From: an uncultured Paracoccaceae bacterium
GTDB taxonomy: Bacteria; Pseudomonadota; Alphaproteobacteria; Rhodobacterales; Rhodobacteraceae
Direction of reading: 5' to 3'
Assembly: GCA_951812615.1 (NCBI GenBank)
Contig: CATOSU010000010.1
Span: 62,001-126,000 of the forward strand
Length of the DNA stretch: 64,000 bases
In this document: positions 53,547 through 62,380 of the stretch, piece by piece
How positions within the stretch are numbered: position 1 is the stretch's first letter
How the letters are laid out: each line of letters starts with the position of its first letter
Position numbers and translations under genes: made by a program
The notes under the pieces: generated by a model
Told to the model about the DNA's origin: nothing
What the model saw: the letters and a program-made list of their open reading frames with translations, nothing else
The model's database searches: none

Positions 53547-54722
53547 TCACTTGATGCCGACTTCCGCCAGTGGCGCGTTTGCGTGCACACGGCTGATTTC
53601 CATCCGGGAAAGGTCGAGTGTCTGGTATCTGCCTGTCAGGGCAAGTTCCGACAGGGCCCGTCCCACCGCCGGGGCGTGCATGATACCGTGACCGGAAAAG
53701 CCGCAGGCGGTGATGATATTGTCATGCCCAGGCGAGTACTTTCCGATGATCATGTTTCCGTCGAGAGTGTTTTGCGCATAATGGCCGGCCCAACTGCGCT
53801 GTAGCTTCAGGTGTTCGAACTTGGGCACCAGCGCCGCCATCATCGGCCAGACCGTGTCTTCGAAGTAGTTGGCGAAAAAGCCAGAATAGATGTCTTCGAC
53901 GAAACCGGGTGCGACGTCGAAACTGGGGCGCCCCCCGGCGTAACCGTCACCTTCGGGGCGGAAGAACATGCCGCTTTCGTCCTTGATCAGCGGCAGAGGT
54001 TCAATCTGGTGGGCACATTTCCAGAAATGCTGCACGCGGCACATCGGGACGACCGGCACATTCGCGTCGGTCATGGCAGCAACTTCATTGACCCAGGGTC
54101 CAGCCGTGTTGATGAAGAAATCGGCCAGGATGATCTGACCTGTATCGAGCGTTGCGGATTTCACTTCGCGCGCCCCGGTCGATGCGCCGGTCACACGTCC
54201 TTTCACATAGGTCACGCCCAGATGCTCCGCAGCGCGGCGAAAGCCCCACATGGCGCCGTTCGGATCGATCCATCCGTCGTCTGGTGTATAGCAACCCAAC
54301 ACGATGTTTTCGCGCTGGATGGATGGAAACCGCCGCTGCACTTCGGCGTAGTCAATGAGGTCGGCCTTTACGCCCAGGGAGGTCTGAAGCGCGTGGTTTT
54401 TGCGCAGTGTGTCTTCTCCATCCGCCGTTACCAGAAACAGGTATCCCTGTTCGCGAAAATTGATGTCCGGCAGATCGGGGGTGCCGCCCAGCCGATCGGC
54501 GAATGCCTTGTAGAATTTCAGGCTGTAGCACGACATATGGACGTTTTCTTCGACACTGAACTGCTGGCGCACACCGCCCGCGCCTTGTGGGGTCGTGGCA
54601 TGGGTGTAGGTCGAATCCCGCTCGATAACAGTGACTGATCCGACTTGTCCGCTTCGCGCAAGAAAATAGGCGGCAGCGGACCCCATAATACCACCGCCGA
54701 TGATTGCAATGTCGGTTTTCAT
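53547..54722 (-). CDS. FAD-dependent oxidoreductase (DAO, sarcosine-oxidase-beta-like)
   Basis: 391 aa. MKTDIAIIGGGIMGSAAAYFLARSG is the dinucleotide fold, THATTPQGAGGVRQQFSVEENVHMS the FAD-contacting loop, and CGFSGHGIMHAPAVGRALSELAL the C-terminal motif. Related to sarcosine oxidase beta and other N-methyl amino-acid oxidases. ATG 54734 is an alternative start four codons upstream. Pairs with the preceding DAO gene, perhaps acting on successive intermediates. Confidence 0.88.
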   Translation of the reverse strand: MKTDIAIIGGGIMGSAAAYFLARSGQVGSVTVIERDSTYTHATTPQGAGGVRQQFSVEENVHMSCYSLKFYKAFADRLGGTPDLPDINFREQGYLFLVTADGEDTLRKNHALQTSLGVKADLIDYAEVQRRFPSIQRENIVLGCYTPDDGWIDPNGAMWGFRRAAEHLGVTYVKGRVTGASTGAREVKSATLDTGQIILADFFINTAGPWVNEVAAMTDANVPVVPMCRVQHFWKCAHQIEPLPLIKDESGMFFRPEGDGYAGGRPSFDVAPGFVEDIYSGFFANYFEDTVWPMMAALVPKFEHLKLQRSWAGHYAQNTLDGNMIIGKYSPGHDNIITACGFSGHGIMHAPAVGRALSELALTGRYQTLDLSRMEISRVHANAPLAEVGIK

Positions 54723-54749
54723 GCCGGTTACCATTTTTCGCTGAGTGGG

Positions 54750-55655
54750 TTATTCGAGAGGCTTTGCTGCAACTGGACCAAAGCCAACCTCCATCAGATC
54801 ACGCCCCCAGACTACGTCGCCGTCGTAGATTTCCCGAATTTCCGTCACCAGTCTTTCAGGCAAGCCGGGTACGTTCATCTGCTCACTGAGATGGGTCAGT
54901 ACGCATTTTGTTACACCGGCCTTCGCCGCAATTCTGGCAACGTCCATATGTCCGGCCGAAGATCGTAGCGCACCGTCGCTTAATTCCGATCCGGATATTC
55001 GGTGGCACATATGGATCATCACGTCGCTCCCATGCGCCAACTCGATGAAGGCCTCAGTGTAACAGGAATCGCCGGAATAGCAGAACGACTGCGTTTCGGT
55101 GTCGACGCGAAAGCCAAGGCATTGCAGGTAAGGTTGGGCATGCGGAACTTCGACTGTTCGAAGGGTCCAGTTGCGGGTTCTTACCTCTTCCCCGGGCGAT
55201 AATTCGGTCACCAGGGGAGAAATCCGGGCGCGTACGTCACCGCCGCCGCGGGCCCGGAAATAGCCGAGACTGGCATCGTGCAGGGTGCGGGCGTCCTGAT
55301 CGGGGGCAAAGGCGCCGTCCTTCCCGAATAGTTTTTCGACAAAGTTGGTGACATGGTGTGGGCCGTACACCTTGAGTTCACCGCCGGTCTCCGCAAGGTG
55401 ATCCCACCGCGCAAGCGCAATCGCCGCGAAATCCGCACAATGATCGTAGTGGAAATGCGAGAAAACGATATGGGTGATGTCGGTCACCGCATATTTGGAT
55501 TCCAGAATTCGCCGATAGCTCCCGGGTCCGCAGTCGAACAGGATCAGATCGGTACCGATTTGCAGGAAATAGCTCGAACTTGCGCGCTCCAGCGAAGGAA
55601 ATGGGGTTCCGGTTCCAAGAAGGGTAAGCTTCATTTCAGTCATTGTATCTGCCAT
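54750..55655 (-). CDS. MBL-fold metallo-hydrolase 1
   Basis: 301 aa. MKLTLLGTGTPFPSLERASSSY, the metal motif FSHFHYDHCAD, CYSGDSCYTEAFIELAHGSD and a late VLTHLSEQ are the RNase Z/arylsulfatase-like MBL pattern. Two-metal site complete. Similar along its length to the amber-interrupted gene at 62381-63262. It lies 42 bp after the CoA-transferase gene and may hydrolyse an ester or lactone of the pathway (inference). Confidence 0.88.
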   Translation of the reverse strand: MADTMTEMKLTLLGTGTPFPSLERASSSYFLQIGTDLILFDCGPGSYRRILESKYAVTDITHIVFSHFHYDHCADFAAIALARWDHLAETGGELKVYGPHHVTNFVEKLFGKDGAFAPDQDARTLHDASLGYFRARGGGDVRARISPLVTELSPGEEVRTRNWTLRTVEVPHAQPYLQCLGFRVDTETQSFCYSGDSCYTEAFIELAHGSDVMIHMCHRISGSELSDGALRSSAGHMDVARIAAKAGVTKCVLTHLSEQMNVPGLPERLVTEIREIYDGDVVWGRDLMEVGFGPVAAKPLE

Positions 55656-55697
55656 GGGCCTAGACTGCCCGGATTCCCGGGACAGCTTCGCGACATC

Positions 55698-56924
55698 TCA
55701 TACATCATGTGCGGTACGGTCGGTTGCCTGGAAGACGGAACCGTCCGCAACATAATCGGAGGCCTCGCAGGCGGTGAACCCCAGCATCTCCAGCACCTTC
55801 ACAGTGTCCTGACCATGGCATGGAGGGGCTGAGCCGGGTTTTGCGACGGGCTGGCCATCAAACCTAAACGGCAGTGTCGGAACCGCCGGCCCATCGCCCG
55901 ACCGGGCGACGAACCCGCGCTCAACTGCATGCGGCTGCGCCAGGCTCTCGGGCAATGTTCTCAGCTTGGCGGCCGGGACGCCACCGACCTGCATTAGGGC
56001 CTCCCAATCCTCTGCTGTTCGGGCAAGCAAGGCTTCTGAAAGCTCTGCTTCCAGGTTCGCTGAATGGGCTTTGCGGCTGGCCCGGTCGGCAAATCGAGCG
56101 TCACTCAGCCAATGTTTCTTGCCCAGAATATGGGCCAGGTTCTTGAACTGGCTTTCTTCGTTTACGCCGAGGCTGAGAATGCCTGTTTTGCAGGCAAAAT
56201 TCCCTGCGCCCGGGCTTCGGCTGTTGGCCGCATTGCCGCGCCGCGCTGGCGCGGTTCCCGTGGCCAGATAGTCGGTGATCGTCGAACTCATCATCAAATG
56301 CGCGGCTTCCAGCATGGAGACGTCGATGAAACGCCCTTTTCCGGTCCGCTCGCGTTCATAAAGCGCGGCAGAAACCGCAAAGCCCGCGCAAAGCGCAACA
56401 CCGTAGTCGACAATCGGTGCCCCGGTGCGTATCGGCCCCGTGTCCGGGGTTCCCGTTACCGACATCAGCCCGCTTGTCGCTTGAATATTCACGTCATAGG
56501 CGGGCGCATTTTCCAATTCGCCACCGCGCCCGTAGCCGGTCAGCGAACAGTGGATGATGGCGGGGTTGATCTCCCGCACGCGTCCCTCATCTAGGCCGAG
56601 TGCTGTCATGGACACCGGAAGATGATTTTCGACAAAAATATCGGCGCTTTCCAGAAGCCGCCGCATCACAGTAGCCCCGCCGGAACTGGAAAGATCAAGT
56701 GCGATTGATTTCTTGCCGCCTCCCTGCGTCTGATAGGCGGTGCTCATCCCTTGCGACGACGCCGCCGCGTCGGTGCCGCCGCGATGCCGCATGGCATCTC
56801 CCTTGTGCAAGCTTTCGACCTTGATCACCTCTGCGCCGAGCAGCCCAAGATAGTAGGAACAGGCCGGGCCTGCCAGAACATGGGTAAAGTCGATGACGCG
56901 AAGTCCGGAAAGCGGCGTGATCAT
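55698..56924 (-). CDS. Family III CoA-transferase (CaiB/BaiF)
   Basis: 408 aa. PLSGLRVIDFTHVLAGPACSYYLGLLGAEVIKVE is the signature N-terminus, ENHLPVSMTALGLDEGRVREINPAIIHCSLTGYG follows, and the central domain has TGPIRTGAPIVDYGVALCAG, where the catalytic Asp lies. It moves CoA between organic acids, for activating the acid brought in by the TctCBA transporter. ATGA overlap with tctA. Confidence 0.93.
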   Translation of the reverse strand: MITPLSGLRVIDFTHVLAGPACSYYLGLLGAEVIKVESLHKGDAMRHRGGTDAAASSQGMSTAYQTQGGGKKSIALDLSSSGGATVMRRLLESADIFVENHLPVSMTALGLDEGRVREINPAIIHCSLTGYGRGGELENAPAYDVNIQATSGLMSVTGTPDTGPIRTGAPIVDYGVALCAGFAVSAALYERERTGKGRFIDVSMLEAAHLMMSSTITDYLATGTAPARRGNAANSRSPGAGNFACKTGILSLGVNEESQFKNLAHILGKKHWLSDARFADRASRKAHSANLEAELSEALLARTAEDWEALMQVGGVPAAKLRTLPESLAQPHAVERGFVARSGDGPAVPTLPFRFDGQPVAKPGSAPPCHGQDTVKVLEMLGFTACEASDYVADGSVFQATDRTAHDV

Positions 56925-58435
56925 GCGTCCTCCAGCGCCGCGGCGCGTGCCTCGCGGCTGAGCGCCCGGGCGCGCAGAAACACGGTGGCTACGCCCAGCG
57001 ACAGGAACCCAAGGGCGACCGGACGGGTAACGAAGATCAATAGCCCATGGTCCGACAGAAGCAGCGACTGGCGGAATGTCTCTTCGGCGCCACCGGCCAG
57101 AACGAAAGCGATGACAAAGGCCGCGGGGTTGAAGTCGAGCTTTTTCATCATCCAGCCAAAGAACCCGGCGACCACCATGATCCAGACATCGAACAGGCTA
57201 CCACGCGAAGAATAGGCGGCAACGAAGGAGGTCAGGAAGATCAGCGGGTAGAGGATATCGGTGGGGATCCTGGTGATGAACCGTCCGACGAAAGCAGCAC
57301 CATAAAAGCCGATCAGACCATAGGCCGCGATGCCGACCAGACCGGCGGCGAACAGGCTGTAGACCAACTCTCGCGAGGTCAAAAACAAGGTCGGGCCAAT
57401 CTGGATACCGTGGATCAGGAAAACGCCCACAAGAATCGCGCCGATTGTCGAACCCGGGATGCCAAGCGTCAGCAGCGGCGCCATGGACGGGCCGGACACC
57501 GCGTTATTCGCAGCCTCGGGTGCCGCCACGCCTTCCAAGGCGCCCTTGCCCCAATCCTCGGAGTTCTTTGCGCGGCGCTTGCCTTCACCATAGGCCACGA
57601 AGGCCGCGATGGCAGAGCCGAGACCCGGTAGCATGCCGATGAAAGCACCAATGAAGGACGAGCGGATCACATGCGGCATGCAGGGTTTGTATTCGGTCCA
57701 CGTCAGGCGATTGCGCGCCCTTGCCTCGTCGCTGCTGGGTTCTTCGTATTGCTCAATGGTCTTGCCGCGGTTTTCGATCTGGCTCAGTACCTCAGCCAGA
57801 ACGAACATCCCGATCATCAAGGGCACCAGCCCGATACCGTTCAGCATGTCGTAGCTGCCGAAAGTGAAGCGTTCGACGGCAGAAATCGGATCGGTCCCGA
57901 TCATCTGGATCAGCACGCCCAATGCGGCGCTAGCCAGCCCCTTGACGACCGATTTGCCGATTACCGAACCGATAACGACGAAGGCCGCGACATAGATGGC
58001 GAACAGCTCTGGCGGGCCAAGTTTCAGGGCGATGGCAGCGATCACGCCGACCCCGGCAATCAACAGAAGTTCGCCGGTGAAATCGCCGATAATCGAAGAT
58101 ACGGTCGCGACCTTCATCGCCTTCGACGACAGCCCGCGCTGCGACAGGGGATAGCCGTCGATCTGCGTTGCGGCAGAGGCTGCGGTGCCCGGTGTATTGA
58201 ACAGGATCGCCGCGATTGACCCGCCATATCGGCCGGATTTCCCGATGACATAAAGAAATGCCAGCGCCGAAAGCGGCTCCATATAGAATGTGACCGGCAG
58301 CAGCATCGCGATGGCAGCCGAGGCCGTCAGCCCGGGGATGGCCCCGACAACCATTCCCACCAGCGCCGCCAGCACCACCCAGCCCAGCAGCGCGGGCGAC
58401 GAAAAGACAGTTGCAAGACCCAGAAGGATATCCAT
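56921..58435 (-). CDS. tctA: Tripartite tricarboxylate transporter, large membrane subunit
   Basis: 504 aa with about 12 helices. LVGMVVGAIPGLTASAAIAMLLP and LNPGGAGSAAA-like SGPSMAPLLTLGIPGSTIGAIL are the two TctA repeats carrying GxPG motifs. It imports a carboxylate with Na+ or H+ in company with TctB and TctC. Start 4 bp downstream of tctB stop. Confidence 0.94.
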   Translation of the reverse strand: MDILLGLATVFSSPALLGWVVLAALVGMVVGAIPGLTASAAIAMLLPVTFYMEPLSALAFLYVIGKSGRYGGSIAAILFNTPGTAASAATQIDGYPLSQRGLSSKAMKVATVSSIIGDFTGELLLIAGVGVIAAIALKLGPPELFAIYVAAFVVIGSVIGKSVVKGLASAALGVLIQMIGTDPISAVERFTFGSYDMLNGIGLVPLMIGMFVLAEVLSQIENRGKTIEQYEEPSSDEARARNRLTWTEYKPCMPHVIRSSFIGAFIGMLPGLGSAIAAFVAYGEGKRRAKNSEDWGKGALEGVAAPEAANNAVSGPSMAPLLTLGIPGSTIGAILVGVFLIHGIQIGPTLFLTSRELVYSLFAAGLVGIAAYGLIGFYGAAFVGRFITRIPTDILYPLIFLTSFVAAYSSRGSLFDVWIMVVAGFFGWMMKKLDFNPAAFVIAFVLAGGAEETFRQSLLLSDHGLLIFVTRPVALGFLSLGVATVFLRARALSREARAAALEDA

Positions 58436-58438
58436 GGT

Positions 58439-58915
58439 TCAGCCCCCCTGGAGGATGTCGAGAAGGTCGATCCACTCCCCGTAAGGGGGGAACACGCCAA
58501 GAAGCTCGAAGAAGATGAAATGATAGACCGCCGGGCACAGAATGGCCGTCGCGATCAGGCCCAGGGGGCTGCGCATGCCGAACATCCACATCGCCAGCGG
58601 GGCGGCAACGGCGGTGCTGAACAAGTAGCCGATTTTCGTGATGAGCCAGACATAGGCAATCGCGACAGCCATCAATCCGATGATCGAGACAGGTCGTTTT
58701 GTCAGCGCCAATGGGGCGGCGGCGGTTCGGACACCGCGAAGAGTTTCCAGCACCCCCATCAGAGTTATGATGCCCGCGCCGATGTAGGGGAAGGTCCGGG
58801 CGCCGGTGCTACCATCGGCCTCGGCAGAGATTTGCAGGCTGTAATAGCCGGAAATAAAGCCGAATATCAGCAGCGCACCGCCGACGATGGTGGCGGAATT
58901 CAAACGCCTGGACAT
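58439..58915 (-). CDS. tctB: Tripartite tricarboxylate transporter, small membrane subunit
   Basis: 158 aa with four helices: GGALLIFGFISGYYSLQ, a middle pair (IIGLMAVAIAYVWLI, LFSTAVAAPLAMWMFG) and a C-terminal LICPAVYHFIFFELLGV. Typical TctB. Between tctC and tctA. Confidence 0.92.
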   Translation of the reverse strand: MSRRLNSATIVGGALLIFGFISGYYSLQISAEADGSTGARTFPYIGAGIITLMGVLETLRGVRTAAAPLALTKRPVSIIGLMAVAIAYVWLITKIGYLFSTAVAAPLAMWMFGMRSPLGLIATAILCPAVYHFIFFELLGVFPPYGEWIDLLDILQGG

Positions 58916-58927
58916 GGTTTGCGGTCC

Positions 58928-59890
58928 TTAATTGGTTTTCAGTGCGTCGATGACCGGCGTAGCCGCGTCTTTCATCGCCTGCACCGCCGCTGCTGCCTCT
59001 GCACCCGTTCTGTAGAGCGGCAAGGTGCCCTTGGCATTCACCAGTTCCGCGAACTCCGGAGCGGCGACGATTTCGGCCATCGCCGCTTCGATCCCCGAGA
59101 TGATCTCGGCATCGACCCCGTCGCGGGCGTAAAGGATGATGGGCGAACTGACGAGCGGCACGTCAAAGCCAAGTTCGGCGAATGTCGGGACATTGGGCGC
59201 GAGTTCGTCGCGGTCCGTTGCCACAACGGCCAGGCGCGTCATCTGGTCTTCAAAACCTCTGCCCTGCTGAATGCCAAGGAATGCGAAATCCACTTGCTCT
59301 CCGAGCACAGCCGCGCGTGCGGCTGCACCGCCCTTGAAGGGCACGTCGACAGCCTCGAGCCCAAGGCTGTTCAGGAATGTCTGACCGGTCACGTGGAACC
59401 TGCCGCCACGGCCGGTATGCGCCCAGCGGAGCTTGCCCGGCGATGCCTTTGCGGCGTCGACCAGGTCCTGAACCGACTTGATCGGGCTTCCGGCAGGTAC
59501 CGCCAGCGAAACCTTGAGGTTGCCGATCTGCGCGATCATCTGGAACCCGTCGAACGGGCTCAATTCGGTTTCCTTCAGCATCGACGTGAACAGGAACGAA
59601 CCCGTTGAATGCAGCAGGATGGTGTTGCCATCTGGCTTGGCGGTGGACGCGGCGATCGCGCCGGTCATGCCGCTTGCGCCGGGCTTGTTCACGATCACCA
59701 CCGGCACCGGCAGCCGGTCAGCAGCAGCGGCGGAAACAGCCCTGGCATAGGCATCCGTGCCGCCACCGGCCTTGTAAGGCACGATGATGTTCAGCGGGCG
59801 GCGCGGTTTCCACTCGGCAGCTGCGGCACCCGCGAAAGATACAGCGATGCCGGCCATTGCCGTGGTTTGAAGAAATGTTCTGCGGTCCAT
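58928..59890 (-). CDS. tctC: Tripartite tricarboxylate transporter substrate-binding protein
   Basis: 320 aa periplasmic Bug-type binding protein. A twin-arginine MDRRTFLQTTAMAGIAVSFAGAAAA leader precedes RPLNIIVPYKAGGGTDAYAR, and PGASGMTGAIAASTAKPDG follows; these are the two ligand loops. The start at 59890 is chosen on GGGAGAGA and the leader; a longer frame has no leader. First gene of the seven-gene operon ending at 52168. Divergent from a LysR gene. Confidence 0.93.
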   Translation of the reverse strand: MDRRTFLQTTAMAGIAVSFAGAAAAEWKPRRPLNIIVPYKAGGGTDAYARAVSAAAADRLPVPVVIVNKPGASGMTGAIAASTAKPDGNTILLHSTGSFLFTSMLKETELSPFDGFQMIAQIGNLKVSLAVPAGSPIKSVQDLVDAAKASPGKLRWAHTGRGGRFHVTGQTFLNSLGLEAVDVPFKGGAAARAAVLGEQVDFAFLGIQQGRGFEDQMTRLAVVATDRDELAPNVPTFAELGFDVPLVSSPIILYARDGVDAEIISGIEAAMAEIVAAPEFAELVNAKGTLPLYRTGAEAAAAVQAMKDAATPVIDALKTN

Positions 59891-60011
59891 GTGTTCTCTC
59901 CCAGTTGACCAAGATTCTGACGATTGACTTGATTGATTGCTGCCGAAACTTACTCGACAGCGCGAATTAAAAAAAATAGAATTAATGGAATACAGCATCA
60001 GGATTTTTTAA

Positions 60012-60911
60012 GTGAATTTGAAATCTCTTCGCGCTTTTCTGCACGTTATGGACGAAGGAACCCTGATTGCGGCGTCCAAAAGGATGAACCTCAGCCAGCC
60101 CGCGGCCAGTCGACTGATCCAGATTCTGGAAGATGAAATCGGTACCAAGCTCTTTTACCGGGATCAAAAAAGCCTGGCACCTACGCCCGAAGCCGAGCTG
60201 TTTTATGCTGAAGCGCAAAGCGTGGTTTCCGCGATAGATGACTTCCCGCAGTTGTTTCGGCGGTTGCGCAACCATTCCCTGGTGCCGCTTCGCGTGGTCA
60301 GCCAACTGCGCGCGGCCAATGGGCTGGTCATACCTGCGATGGTGAAATTCGCCGAAAAGGCACCGGATGTGCGGATTGCGTTGGACATTCACCCACGACG
60401 AGAACTCAGCCGCCGGGTTCAGCAAGAGAAATTCGACGTCGGTATCTGTGTCGTGCCCTGGCAGGTGAAGGACGCACAGATGCTGGAAATACGCGAGACG
60501 ACTCTGAAAGTGCTTTTGCCAAGGGGTCATCATCTTGCCGACCGGTCCGTTTTGACGCCCGCCGACCTGGTCGACGAGAAGTACGTCGCGATCGCACGCG
60601 GCCTGATGGCCCGCGAGGCCGTCGACAGGGCACTTGCAAGATCGGGTGAGCGGCTTGAGGTTTTTCATGAGGTCTCGGGAACCGCTGCGGCGCATCGGCT
60701 GGTGGCTGGCGGCATGGGCTTTGCATTCAGCGATCCGACGGTGCTGGAGCCGAGTTTTCGCGAAAACACCGTGCTGGTACCCTGGGCCCCGGAAGTGAAG
60801 ATGGCGCTAGGGCTGTTTGGACCGCAGAACCACACGCCGCATGGTGCTGCGGGGGATTTTGTCGATTGCCTCAAAACGGTCTGGGACGAATTGATGCCAG
60901 CGTCGAACTGA
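60012..60911 (+). CDS. LysR-family regulator
   Basis: 299 aa from a GTG. The HTH is LKSLRAFLHVMDEGTLIAASKRMNLSQPAASRLIQILEDEIGTKLFYRDQ. It lies 121 bp from tctC in divergent orientation, with an A-rich stretch between them, so it probably controls the TctCBA operon. A perfect inverted repeat follows its stop by 40 bp. Confidence 0.92.
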   Translation: MNLKSLRAFLHVMDEGTLIAASKRMNLSQPAASRLIQILEDEIGTKLFYRDQKSLAPTPEAELFYAEAQSVVSAIDDFPQLFRRLRNHSLVPLRVVSQLRAANGLVIPAMVKFAEKAPDVRIALDIHPRRELSRRVQQEKFDVGICVVPWQVKDAQMLEIRETTLKVLLPRGHHLADRSVLTPADLVDEKYVAIARGLMAREAVDRALARSGERLEVFHEVSGTAAAHRLVAGGMGFAFSDPTVLEPSFRENTVLVPWAPEVKMALGLFGPQNHTPHGAAGDFVDCLKTVWDELMPASN

Positions 60912-60951
60912 TCTTGCGCCCATCGTTCAGCTTCGAAAAACCTGAATAGAT

Positions 60952-60977
60952 CATCAGAAAATAACATTTTTCTGATG
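60952..60977. promoter_or_regulatory. Perfect inverted repeat between LysR and amidohydrolase genes
   Basis: CATCAGAAAA / TTTTCTGATG arms with a 6-base TAACAT loop. AT-rich arms with T/A tails can end transcription in either direction; an operator for the following + strand operon is equally possible. Confidence 0.45.
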
Positions 60978-61080
60978 AAATACGACCCGCTACGTTCGTG
61001 GGTGTCGGCACCGGTTTTTCCGTCGCCGTAGTGAATTCAGAAGAGAAGTACGGCCAAGTTCAGATCTGGAATGCAGCACC

Positions 61081-61995
61081 ATGCACGTTCACGCAGATGC
61101 CAACCAAGACACTGCCCCCTTATGTGCGGCGGCTGATCCGATGCCGCGCGCGCCGGCTTTTGCGGCCCCCGACGGGGCGTGCGACTGTCACGTGCGTGTA
61201 TTCGGGACGGCATCCAAGCTGACCAAAACCCGAACCTATACGCCACAGCCTTCGAGCTTTGCGTCATATCTTGCGATGATGCGGGCAATCGGCGTTGGTC
61301 CTCGCGTGATCGTTCAGCCGAGCGTCTACGGTACAGACAATCGTGAAACGCTGAAGGCGGTCGCGAGAGGCGGGAAATCATTCCGCGCAGTTGTGGTCGT
61401 GAACCAGGATGTTGGACGGGACGAGTTACAGCGGCTGCATGCGCAAGGCGCCCGCGGTGCTCGGGTCAATGTTCTGTTCAAAAGCGACGCAAGAACCGAA
61501 AACCTTCAACAGCTGGCGCGTGCTTTGGCAGATTTCGGGTGGCATCTTCAGATGCTGGCGAATATCGCGGAAATCGCGAATCTAGTGGACTTCGTGGATG
61601 CGCTGGCGGTGCCGGTGGTTTTTGACCACCTCGGCCACGGCCCAGCCGCGTTGGGCGTTGAGCATCCCGGAATTCAGGCGCTCCTGCGGTTGATCGTCGA
61701 TGGCCGGGCTTGGGTGAAACTGTCGGGCGCATACAGAATAACCTCGCAGCCACATCCGCCTTATTCAGACGTGGCGCCCCTGGCCCGCGCCCTCGTGGCG
61801 GCCAACCCCGACCGTCTTGTCTGGGGCAGCGACTGGCCCCACGCGATGATGCCGGTTCCAGTACCCAATGACGGCGATCTGTTTGATTTATTGCCAGACT
61901 GGGCCGGCAACGCAGCGAACTTGCGGAAAATCTTGGTCGAAAACCCTGAGGAGCTTTATGGCTTTGACAAATTTGGCGCGACCGATGTCGCATGA
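61081..61995 (+). CDS. Amidohydrolase family protein (2-pyrone-4,6-dicarboxylate hydrolase-like)
   Basis: 304 aa TIM-barrel hydrolase. GACDCHVRVFG replaces the classical HxH, then YTPQPSSFASYLAMMRAIGV, DHLGHG and RLVWGSDWPH complete the LigI/PDC-hydrolase-type site. Such enzymes open lactones of dicarboxylates. The end of the frame overlaps the NTF2-like gene by 11 bases. First of a four-gene + strand group. Confidence 0.9.
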   Translation: MHVHADANQDTAPLCAAADPMPRAPAFAAPDGACDCHVRVFGTASKLTKTRTYTPQPSSFASYLAMMRAIGVGPRVIVQPSVYGTDNRETLKAVARGGKSFRAVVVVNQDVGRDELQRLHAQGARGARVNVLFKSDARTENLQQLARALADFGWHLQMLANIAEIANLVDFVDALAVPVVFDHLGHGPAALGVEHPGIQALLRLIVDGRAWVKLSGAYRITSQPHPPYSDVAPLARALVAANPDRLVWGSDWPHAMMPVPVPNDGDLFDLLPDWAGNAANLRKILVENPEELYGFDKFGATDVA

Positions 61996-62368
61996 AACCT
62001 CTATCAAATCAGCGCTTTCAGTAATGGCAACGCATATCGAGGGCATAAATGCGCATGACGAAGCTGCCATCGGTGAAACGCTGCATTTTCCGCACTACCG
62101 GCTCAGCGGTTCGGGCATGAAAATCTGGGACACGCCGGACAGTTATTTCCAGGACTTCCGGGCGCGGGCGGGCGATGAATGGGATCGGTCGAGCTTTGAA
62201 GACATCCAGGTTGTCCGCGCATCCGACACCAAGGTCCACTTCGACGCCGAGATCCAGAGATTCCGCAGCGATGGGAGACTCCTCAATTCCTTCCGCTCGC
62301 TTTGGGTCATTACGAAGGAAGACGGTCGCTGGGCTGCGAGATTGCGGTCCTCATTCGCACCTCAATAG
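61985..62368 (+). CDS. NTF2/SnoaL-like protein
   Basis: 127 aa. The alpha+beta cone pattern includes MATHIEGINAHDEAAIGETLHFPHYRLSG, IWDTPDSYFQDFRAR and RSLWVITKEDGRWAARLRSSF. These small proteins act as isomerases, dehydratases or binders; the role is open here. The start at 61985 gives a proper N-terminus (MSHETSIKSAL). Overlaps the amidohydrolase gene and lies 12 bp before the MBL gene. Confidence 0.82.
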   Translation: MSHETSIKSALSVMATHIEGINAHDEAAIGETLHFPHYRLSGSGMKIWDTPDSYFQDFRARAGDEWDRSSFEDIQVVRASDTKVHFDAEIQRFRSDGRLLNSFRSLWVITKEDGRWAARLRSSFAPQ

Positions 62369-62380
62369 TTGGGACATCAC

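Noticed and set aside
52330-53691. 453-codon + strand frame opposite the DAO genes
   Set aside because: Spans the boundary of two opposite-strand oxidase genes and has no domain; shadow.
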